From: Paramecium tetraurelia
Lineage: Eukaryota; Ciliophora; Oligohymenophorea; Peniculida; Parameciidae
NCBI RefSeq assembly: GCF_000165425.1
Contig: NW_001798967.1
Coordinates: forward strand, 469,657 to 533,656
Length of the DNA stretch: 64,000 nucleotides
Direction: 5' to 3'
A program made the position numbers and the translations under genes. The notes under the pieces were generated by a model, which was not told where the DNA came from, did no database searches, and was given only the letters and a program-made list of their open reading frames with translations. Below are positions 55,081 to 64,000 of this stretch, one piece after another. The number at the start of each line of letters is the position of its first letter. The first letter of the stretch is position 1.

Positions 55081-55629
55081 TCACAATAATCTTATGTTAT
55101 TTTTAATAAAACCCTATATATTATTCATTGAAAATTATAAAGTTACATGTAATTTGAGTTACCTATTCAATTTTAAAATTCTTTATGTAATTTGTTATAC
55201 ATTTTTCTCTTTCCAAATAAATTCTCAATATCTACTTTACCTTTGCAATTACTTCAAAAAAAAATAGACATTTAACTTTTTCTACTCTTATACGTTGCAC
55301 ACTCAGAAAAAATTATCTTATTCTCCATTTTAATCAATTTTCTTTGTAAGAATTCTATCTATTAATGAACAGCACTACTTAGAGTTTAGAATTAGAAAAT
55401 TGAATTACAATGTTATCTCTCTATCCTAGTTCACATTCTTAAATACAGATTCTAAAATGTTCTTTTGAGCTAATTATATATTTAAGAATAAATTCTTCAA
55501 TTTTTAATAACTTAAATTCAAGTTTCCAGCAACATTTCTTTTTCATTTTTATACAATCAGCAACCAATTAGCCTTAGTGTATTTTAACTATTAATTTGTT
55601 CCATCTTCACCTATTCTATTCTAAAACAT
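55081..55629 (-). pseudogene. Decayed coding sequence interrupted only by TGA
   Basis: A single minus-strand frame of 183 codons begins MFQNRIGEDGTNQQLKYTKA and reads as protein throughout (NLSYQKLKNLFLNIQLAQKN; FLILNSKQCCSLIDRILTKK). TGA occurs in frame at 55543-55545 and at two later points before the final one at 55081-55083. No intron rescues it. A gene relic is the simplest view. The rest of 54937-56104 is AT-rich and featureless. Confidence 0.35.
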
Positions 55630-56104
55630 TGTTAAACTATTATAAGTAATTATTTTCTTTGTATCTAATAGCATCCGGTTAAAATTTCATAACCTTTAAA
55701 CTTACTCTATCCTAAATTAATATTTTAAGTAATGTAAGTATTTAATATTAAGAGAGATTGTAATAAACGCGTAAATATTCCTGCTACATTTGTATTAAAT
55801 ATGAATTAAATATAAAGTCTAAATAGCTTAATCCTATATTTTCTATAATATTAATCAAATATTAATGGTGGAACTAAGATCTGATATTTCAGAGCAAGGA
55901 TCTAATTGTAATTGTTTATCTATATTATATAAGGGACAGGATTTATGTTAGATTTGAATTTAATTTAAAAAAATGTTTGATAAAGATTATTTAATTTTGG
56001 ATATACATTATGTGTTGCATTATAATATTAAATCGGTGTTAAATAACATCTTAAAAAGACACTTTAAATTTTATTAGATTTGATATCAATAAATTTATTT
56101 AATA

Positions 56105-57757
56105 ATGGGAGCATGTGGTGGTAAATCAGGAGGAGATAAGCAACAGGCGATGTCGAAAGAACAGAAACGTAAGCGAATTATTTTGAGTCTTAGAATTGGC
56201 TGTAAATAAATTCGAGGTTGGCCCCAACATCTTTGTCAATTTAAAGTAGGGTGATATAACTGATACTTATATCATTAACAAAATATTAGGAGAAGGTATT
56301 AACATAGAATTATCAGTCAGGTTCGTACGGATAGGTGAGACTGGTTTAACATAAGAAGACTGGCTAATAAAGAGCAATGAAGCAAATATAAAAAAAAAAA
56401 ATTCTCAAGGAACAAGAAGACGCTATGTTTAGTGAAGTGGCCTTACTAAAAGATATGGATCATTAGAACATCGTCAAATTATTCGAATTGTATCAGGATA
56501 GTCAAAATTACTATTTGGTTACCGAATACTTGAATGGAGGGGAATTGCTAGATAAATTAACAAAGTTGTCAACCTTTAACGAGAGAACAGCAGCAGATTA
56601 CATGAAATAAGTATTATCAGCCCTCTCTTATTGTCATGCATAAAATATTATTCATAGGTAATCAAAAATTTCGAATTATGTAGGGATATGAAACCATCAA
56701 ATATCATGTTAGCATCTCCAGATCCCAAATCTCCTATAAAAGTCATTGATTTTGGTACTGCCAAAAAATAATTAAGTGGAGAATCTTAGACTTAAGTTAT
56801 AGGAACAGTACTTATACTCTCTAATTTTTATTATAGCCGTTGTACATAGCCCCTGAAGTCATCGACAAAAATTATACTGAAAAATGTGATATATGGTCAT
56901 GTGGAGTAATTTTGTATTAAATACTAACTGGTAAATTCCCATTCGACGTCAAGGTCTAAAGTTTACAGCAATTGTTCAACAATATCAAATCAGGAAAATA
57001 TAATTTTAATTCTAAAGAGTTTACTAGTTTATCTTTTGAGGCTCAAAATTTAATCAAATCTATGCTTTAATTGGATCCCAAGAAGAGACCATCAGCAAGT
57101 GAGATTTTGAATGATCCTTGGATCAAAGAAAAAGCAAAAGAGGATAAGATAAGTTTGGATGTAATGAACGATTTAGGCAAATTTCATGTAAAGAATATTA
57201 TTCTATTATTCTTAGAATGAAAGTAATATGAGAGCAGCCATTTTATAATTGATTGCTGGTGAAATGATGACAAATGAAGAAAAAGACTAATTAAACTAAA
57301 CCTTTTAGAGTATGGATAAAAACAAGGACGGATAACTGTCGAAAGAAGAATTAGTCTAAGGTATTTATTAGTTCCATAAAATAGCTTACAGTCAGGTTTT
57401 TAATGATGAATTAAAGGCTAAGCATTTAGTCGAGGATATTTTTACATAAATTGATTAAAATAATTCAGGAAAAATAAGTTACACAGAATTTCTGGTTGCA
57501 TCATCTAAATAAAATACGATTTTATCAAAAACTAAAATAGATTAAGCCTTTAAAATGTTTGATAAGGTATTTATGATAATTATCAATAGGATGGTAATGG
57601 TTAAATTACTAAGCAAGAATTATAAGATATCATGTGTGGCGTTGATATTGATAATGCCTAATGGGGACAAATCATAGCTTAATGTGATAAAAATGGAGAT
57701 GGAATCATCTAATATGATGAATTTGCGAATATGTTATTATAAACTGCCAAAAAATGA
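56105..57757 (+). CDS. Calcium-dependent protein kinase (CDPK)
   Basis: 498 residues with six introns (25, 25, 26, 29, 28 and 23 nt). The MGACGG N-terminus suggests myristoylation and palmitoylation. Kinase domain: LGEGSYGQVRLVQHKKTG, HRDMKPSNIML, DFGTAKKQ, LYIAPEVIDKNYTEKCDIWS. After an autoinhibitory junction come four EF hands: DKNKDGQLSKEE, DQNNSGKISYTE, DKDGNGQITKQE and DKNGDGIIQYDE, all with good Ca2+ ligands. CDPKs are Ca2+ sensors and effectors in one chain, typical of ciliates, apicomplexans and plants. The second intron must end at the second AG (25 nt) to restore the glycine loop; the 21-nt alternative destroys it. Confidence 0.95.
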
Positions 57758-57861
57758 TTTATTTTACATAATATTTGCATATTTGATATTTGTATTTATC
57801 ATGTATTAAAAAAAGAATCTTATATTTATTGATATATATTCATATATAAAATACATAGTAT

Positions 57862-58881
57862 TCAGTAGTTACTATAAAACCTTATGCTATCTACTTTTTC
57901 AATGTTACTTCTGAAACTACCTTAATAACATAAATCTTTTATTTTCATTGAACAATGACCATCTTTTTGATTTCTCTTCATCTAACATTCAAGTTTCTAA
58001 CTCTCTTTTAAAAAGTATATGTTGCATTCCCCACTAATATGATTATCAAAAAATTATCCCTCTGCTTTCACATTAGAATCTAACAAGATAATTCCTTCAC
58101 CATTGAAGAGACCCTCGTTAAACCCACCTATGTACTTTTTAGCATCCTAACCTTCTGTAATTATTTATAACTCTCCTTTCCCTTCTGGACATCCCTTCTC
58201 AAAAAAGCCACTATATATCAATTAGCATCCAAATTTCTTATTCCATTATGTTAGTTTCCCTTTTCCTTCGGGTTCATCTTCTAACCATTAACCTTCATAC
58301 TAATCGCCATTTTTGTATTAAAGTATTCCTTCTCCATGTTTTAAATTATTTTAAAAATCTCCCACATATGTTCCTTCAATATTTTCTAGCTTTCCTTTGC
58401 CATTGAACTATCCCATTTCAAAATTCCCTTCGTATTTTGAATTTTGCCAAAGAAGCAATCCCTTCCCATGAAACTTATTATTATAAAAGCCACCTTTATA
58501 TTCTAGTTCATTGGTTTTAAAATGTCCTTATCCTTAATATTTATCATTAACAAAATCCCCTTTAAAAAAACAATTACCATCAAATATTAATGTTCCAAAT
58601 CCATCTTTTTTGAACTCTTCATTAATAGATCCCTTGTATTTATAATTTGGCCCATCTATTTACCACTCACTTTTTAAATCAGGCTAGCCATTTATCCAAT
58701 TACCAGTCAAAGAGAGTTTATTTATACTTAATTGGCCTTCACCATGAAATTTTCCATTAAAGAATTTCCCTTTGAAAAATGAATTATCCTCATTAAACTT
58801 TAAAGTTCCACTTCCATTCAACTTGGTACTATTTTGATCTCTAATACCTTCAAACTTGTCTCCATTTTTAAATAATATCAT
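57862..58881 (-). CDS. MORN-repeat protein
   Basis: 339 residues in one exon, consisting almost wholly of about twelve MORN repeats (for example GKFFNGKFHGEGQLSINK, GGFYNNKFHGKGLLLW, GDFQNNLKHGEGILQYKNG, GQWLEDEPEGKGKLT). The start MILFKNGDKFEG opens directly into the repeats. A short C-terminal segment with several cysteines follows. It is probably a membrane- or cortex-associated scaffold. It differs from the other MORN protein in this window, which has few repeats and a long tail. Confidence 0.88.
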
Positions 58882-59098
58882 ATTATTGATTATATTATTT
58901 AATAAATAATTTATTTAGTTATACTATTTTAATAGATTCATAATTTCTCAATTACAATATTCATCTTATTTATAATCAACTTTTAATGATCAGAACTGAA
59001 AATGAGATGCAGGTTACACTTCTATTAATATACCAAGTAAAGTAGCAGAAATGTGAAAATTAATAAGCAACTAGTAATATTCTATTTACTAAATTAAA

Positions 59099-59416
59099 AT
59101 GTTTGACTAGCAGTGCCTTTTGATTTATAAAATGCTTCAATCAAGTTGCCATTTAGATGAAAAAGATTTGAAGAAATATTAGAATATGTAAAAAGATTTA
59201 ACAAAGCTGTTAAGATTTAAAAATTGTTGAATCATTAATTAAAAAAATGATAATAATATTATAAGACTTAAAGATTCCTTAGAACTTTTAAATTTAAACT
59301 TTTTTGTTACATCTAATCGTAGTATAAACACTACTAAATTAATATAATTAATTGAGATTTCAAAGGCTTATAGATATCTGAAGAGATTTAATTAAATTAA
59401 TTATGGATTTAATTGA
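59099..59416 (+). pseudogene. Short broken frame upstream of the acyltransferase
   Basis: ATG at 59099 opens 43 codons (MFDQQCLLIYKMLQSSCHLD) to TGA 59228-59230. The same frame continues beyond for 61 protein-like codons (LKDSLELLNLNFFVTSNRSI) to TGA 59414-59416, running 14 bp into the next gene. It may be a relic or chance. Confidence 0.25.
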
Positions 59417-60795
59417 TACAAAAGTAATTGAGTTGAGTTCTAAAACAGGTATTCCAGATGATTAATTAAAAATCTTCATTTCCTTAATCCTTTGCACATT
59501 ATTTGGATTCTTTTTTAAATTATCCATTAGAGGTAATAAATTGAATAGATGATATAGGAAGGTAAGCTAGATTGATTGCAGGATCAGTATTTGGTGTCCT
59601 AATCACTTACTATATTTATAGAAGTTAAATCGTCAATGTGTTATTTTAGACAGTTGTGGTTTATATAATGGTTAAAGTGTTGGGGAAGAAAAGTCCTTGG
59701 CCTGTATTTGTGGAATCTATGATATTCGTGGCTGCTCATCATATCTACAGATAATATACTGACTACGGAGGCTGGAAGATGGATGTTACTACTATTTTGA
59801 TGATGGATACTCCAAAATGGACTGCATTTGCTTTCTGTGTTAGCGATGGATTGAAAACATAGTTGAGTAAAGAACAGGAAATTAGAAAGATTGCTAAATT
59901 GCCTTCTTTCTTTGAGTATTTCTCCTTTATTTTCTTCTTTGCTGGCAGTGTGTTAGGACCATGCTTTGATTACTATGACTTCGATTAATTCATAAATGAG
60001 GATAACGAATATAAAAATATTCCATCAACAATCAAGGAGACATTAAGATTATTAAAGAATGCAATAATCTGTATGGGTATCTTTCTATTTACTGAAAAAT
60101 ACTTCCCTTTGCATTTTGTTGCCACAGATGAATTCGGAACGTACAATGTTTTATATTAAACCCTTTGGTTTAACATTATGGTTGCAATCCAAAGGACCAA
60201 ATATTATGGAGGATGGCAATTAGGAGAAATGAGTATGGCTTCTTGTGGTATTACCTATTAAGGAGATGGAAAATTTGAGAAAATCAAAGCTATTGATGTA
60301 GATTGGGATTTGACATATAATATGAAGGACAAGGTAGAGAAATGGAACATCTCCATTTAAACTTGGTTAAGAAGATATGTCTATACTCGTATTTATACAG
60401 AAGAAGAAATGAAGAAGAGTTCATCTAAATAAAACTTTGCTTATCAAATGACGTATGTTGTGTCATCATTGTGGCATGGATTCTATATTGGTTATTACTT
60501 TTCATTCTTCCAATGGGCTATTATGAACAATGTAAACAAGGCAATATTCAGAGTGTCATGCAATACCAATTATTTGAAAATATTTGAAACAAACCCATTA
60601 GCCAAGATTGTTAGATGGTATGTAGCCAACACTGTCTTCAATGTATTTGGAATTACATTTTTATTATTGAGTGTGGACCCAATTTTAAAATTCTATAGTA
60701 ATATTAGGTATGTTCCTCACATTTTGTTATATGGCACATATGCTTTCTTCTTAATCACTAATTTCGGTTAGAAGAGTAAAAAATAAAAAGAATGA
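59403..60795 (+). CDS. MBOAT-family acyltransferase
   Basis: 455 residues with one 25-nt intron near 59528. Membrane-bound O-acyltransferases move acyl chains to lysophospholipids or other acceptors in the ER. Seen: about ten hydrophobic segments, conserved Asn in WNISIQTWLRRYVY, and catalytic His in VSSLWHGFYIGYYFSF. KYYGGWQLGEMSMASCG and YRQYTDYGGWKMD are also typical of the lysophospholipid (MBOAT1/2/5, LPCAT) branch. The substrate cannot be read from the sequence. The gene appears complete and the tail is basic (QKSKKQKE). Confidence 0.9.
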
Positions 60796-60929
60796 AAGTA
60801 TATATTTTATAAAATATATAAATGTTAAATAACTCTTTGATTATCTATATTTATTTCACAAAGATAAATAAATTAAATTCAATCTTTAGGTTACACATAG
60901 TTAATATCTGCTAATATTTATTGAGATCA

Positions 60930-61175
60930 TCAGTATTATCTTGGTTTTGAGGCAGTATTAGGTGAAAACGACGTAGTAATTTCAGATGACTATTCTTTTG
61001 ACTTTTGATCTTTAATATTCCAATGAATTTGAACTGGCATTCTCGAAGCTGGATGCTACTCATCAAGCGCATATGGCATCATAATGATCTCATGAGAAGA
61101 TGGAAATGTAGGAGGAGGGGAGGAAATAATGATGTCATTCTTCGTGTATTAGTGTTTTTAAATGTTGCAGCCCAT
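60930..61175 (-). CDS. Small, probably lipid-anchored protein
   Basis: 81 residues in one exon. The MGCNIQKHQY start gives Gly2 for myristoylation and Cys3 for palmitoylation. The rest is low-complexity and disordered (SSPPPTFPSSHEIIMMPYAL). There is no domain. TGA lies at 60930-60932. Its composition differs from the flanking AT-rich spacer, which supports a real gene. Confidence 0.6.
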
Positions 61176-61792
61176 AATTAATATAATAAAATAATGAAAT
61201 GCAAATATTAAAAAATAAGTTAAAATATGATCTTCTAGACAGTAAAATCACCATTTATAAATTATAATATTTAACTCTATCCATTTAAAGAATTCAACTT
61301 TACACTTTTAAGTATTAGTTAATTTTCGAATCATTACACTTATCTCTTCTAATTATTTTAGAATCAGGGCTTAATTTTCTATTTATAAAGACATTTTATC
61401 TTTAACTTAATATATGATATTTTAAGAAGATATTAAATTTTAATTATAGGCGTGCAGATTCGTCAATATAAAAATTAATAATTTTTGATTCATATTCTCA
61501 ATTCATTTGAATTATTAATGAAAGAACTTAATTAATAGTTCAATACTATGTTATTTATACGGAATAGTAATTTCTTTTCAAAATAATAAGAATCAATCTC
61601 TATTAGGTAAATAGAATATTCAAAATTCGAAAACAAAGTTATGAAACCTTTTTTTAAATCAATAATAATTTATTATTAATGGTAGATTAGTATTCCCATA
61701 TAATGTTGAAGATCATCTACTTATTTTACCAAAATAAGTGATTCTAATTTAAATAACATATAAATAATTTAAGCAATAAAATAAATATAAAA
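61176..61792. other. Spacer without recognisable gene
   Basis: About 620 bp, very AT-rich. No credible frame was seen on either strand and no RNA gene was seen. Confidence 0.5.
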
Positions 61793-62934
61793 TCACTTTT
61801 TTTTCTTTGCCATTCCTTTCTTCTTTTTCGGCAGACTCTTTAAATAAACATCATATCTTCTACTCTAAACCATTATTAAGAATTAATTACATTTAAATCC
61901 TCCTTCTCCATAATGGCTCTTTCCCTAATCCTTTAGTACATTTCTTCAAGATCCCAAGATCTGATTAGATGATCATATGAACCAGAATAAAGGAGTCCAT
62001 TAGCAAGTGCCAAAGTTGTTACTCCATCAATGTGTCCTGAGAAGTCCTCTTTCATTTCCCAGTTTTTCATTTCATAAACCCTGATTTTTTTATCATCTGT
62101 TCCTACATACAAATATGGATCATGAACAAGCATGCATAAAGCCCATCCATGTAAACCTACAATTACTTTAATAGGTTGTGGATTAGGCTAATCTAATTAT
62201 GAGAGTTCATAGATGTGTATAAAATTATCAATGGTGCCAAGAATCAAAAGATTCTTATGTACTAAATATGACATGATAGTAAAATTAGGGAATTGAACAC
62301 TTCTAACAATGGATTATTTGTAAGGATCTACTTAGACGATGGTGTTTTTGCCATATAATAAATTAATTTCCTTATCGAAGACCACATTCATCATATTGAT
62401 TGGATATCCTATATTGAATATAACTTCGCATTCATTGCTAGTGGTATCCCAGAGTCTCACAGTACCATCTAACGAACTGGATGCCAGTTATCTGATATTT
62501 AGGAAATGAATTGATGTAATCTAAGCCTTATGTCCTTGATAGGCATAGACTGGCTCTCCAGTTTTTATGTTATTGGATTTGATGAAACCATCGTCATATC
62601 CAACATAAATGTTGAATTCAGAAAATGTTGCAGCACATATGATGTTTCCCTTCATGCTTTATTGATTTTCATCTTAATCTTATACTGTAGTGTCATCCGA
62701 GATTTTGGATATCAGAAATTTGGATGCAATTTATCTATTCAATAGATCCCAACCTTAAGTAGTTATATAAATACTTTTAACATTTCCATCTCTGGATGCA
62801 GAGTAAAGGTAATTGCCATTATTTCCATATGGACTAATCAATGTAATGATGGCATCTTTGTGTCCTTTGAGTCTGTCTTTAAATGCCTTGCTCTTAATCT
62901 GTTTAGGAGGTTTTGCAAATTATTATTAATACAT
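61793..62934 (-). CDS. WD40-repeat protein
   Basis: 364 residues with two introns (21 nt near 62785 and 26 nt near 61880). About seven WD repeats: GHKDAIITLISPYGNNG, SASRDGNVKSWDLLNR (created by splicing), GHKAQITSIHFLNIRQLASS, SLDGTVRLWDTTS, VGTDDKKIRVYEMKN, GHIDGVTTLALANGLLYSGS and DHLIRSWDLEEMY. It ends in a Lys-rich tail (LPKKKKGMAKKKK) that could act as nuclear localisation or RNA contact. No further family assignment is possible by eye. Confidence 0.85.
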
Positions 62935-62969
62935 ATAAATATGAATATTAATATTAATATATATATGAA

Positions 62970-64000
62970 TCAATATGACACTGATTTAATAATGTTGACT
63001 TGTTATTGATCTTCATTTGAAAATGAAATGGCTTCATAATTACCTACAATTAATAATTAAAAATACATTTTTCCTTATCAATACCAGCTACTTCAGCATC
63101 TGAATCAATTCTCAAAACAGCAAATCCTTTGAGAACTATCAAGATGAAGAAAACAAAGAAGGCAACCCAGACTGTGATAATCAATAATCCTAACAATTAG
63201 CATCCCAATAATTTCATTCCTTTTCCATAGAATAATCCTCCATTGACATCCAATAATCCTGTAAATAAGACTCCAATGAATCCGCCATGCTAAAATATGA
63301 ATTAATTGAATACCAAGAAAATAGGGACAACTTATACTGGATCATCTAATTTGACTTTAGGTAAGGCTGTAGCTGTTAAGGTATAAACAATGCCAGCAAT
63401 AGAAGCAACAATAGTAGTAGCCCAAATCTAAGATTCATGAGCAGCTGCTGAACTGGCCACCAATCCAGCCAATATTCCTCTAGAGATTGAAAATAGACTT
63501 GTTGTTTCTTTTGTGAAGTATCTTGTAAGAAAACTCCAAAATCCTCCTGCAGCTCCAGCAACCAAAGTATTAACTGCCACCAATCCTTGAACATATGGAG
63601 TTGCTTAGCCAGATTAAATTTAACCACCATTTATGAACATCCATGTAGCGAAGAGTATGACTGTTCCAAATGCCACATAGATTGAAGTGAATGGTTAAAA
63701 GTTCAAAGAAGAATTTGGATCAAATCTATATTTTCTTGGTTTGGATACAACTGTCACTACTAATGCAGCAACGCCAGCTGAATAGAAGATGAATCCTGAT
63801 CCTGCCATGTCTTTGTATCCTAATTTAGTTAACCAACCGTTGGAATTTGTCCAATGAACTATTGCAGGTGATACAAATCCTGAATAAAAGAGGGCCAAAA
63901 CACCCCAGGCTAAGAATGTTAATCTTTCAGCTGCTCCACCTGATACAATTGATACTCCAATGCAGGATAATGTAGCTTTGAACACTAAAATAATAATTAA
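62970..64000 (-). CDS. Ammonium transporter (AMT/Rh family), 5' end outside window
   Basis: Partial: about 320 C-terminal residues. The window edge lies within an intron whose 3' end is at 63986. Seen: LSCIGVSIVSGGAAERLTFL, DMAGSGFIFYSAGVAALVVT, AAGGFWSFLTRYF and FIGVLFTGLLDVNGGLFYG, several of them hydrophobic helices. The tail is DSDAEVAGIDKEKC followed by a short acidic end reached through a 23-nt intron, with TGA at 62970-62972. A 24-nt in-frame intron near 63300 is possible. AMT proteins conduct NH3/NH4+ across membranes. Confidence 0.85.

Overview
The window is macronuclear-type DNA of a ciliate, almost certainly a Paramecium. TAA and TAG are read as glutamine in every recognisable gene and TGA is the only stop. 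Introns are minute (about 20-33 nt, GTA...TAG), coding density is high, and spacers are short and strongly AT-rich. Applying these rules joined 31 genes into single reading frames, and for most of them exon length minus intron length comes out as a whole number of codons.

Layout. 0-12.6 kb: kinesin with C-terminal WD40 repeats (+), CHD-type remodeller (-), an Aurora-like and a CaMKK-like kinase sharing a 32-bp divergent promoter, and a short charged protein. 12.6-20.2 kb: a ciliate-type 'VGIPKKTL' protein, a coiled-coil protein, a cyclin, a basic protein, a PKA regulatory subunit, and a TALE homeodomain protein. 20.4-30.7 kb: coiled-coil protein, XPB helicase, two or three small genes, a selenocysteine thioredoxin reductase with SECIS, a CnoX/YbbN-like thioredoxin-TPR protein, and a right-handed beta-helix protein. 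30.7-37.1 kb: a 1,551-residue polytopic membrane protein flanked by two decayed genes. 37.1-48.5 kb: C2HC zinc-finger protein, ULK/ATG1-like kinase, a small orphan, glycogen phosphorylase, a MORN protein, a decayed stretch, a twin-CX3C protein and S-adenosylmethionine synthetase. 48.6-64 kb: a coiled-coil protein of about 1,740 residues, a one-pass orphan, another relic, a CDPK, a second MORN protein, an MBOAT acyltransferase, a small lipid-anchored protein, a WD40 protein and the 3' part of an ammonium transporter.

The genes do not form an operon or a single pathway. Recurring themes are signalling (five Ser/Thr kinases, PKA-R, cyclin), cytoskeleton or cortex (kinesin, coiled coils, MORN), transcription and chromatin (CHD, XPB, homeodomain) and core metabolism. 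The most notable local system is the thioredoxin reductase: TGA means selenocysteine at the penultimate codon and stop two codons later. A GC-rich hairpin starts 6 nt after the Sec codon, and a well-formed SECIS lies in the 3' UTR.
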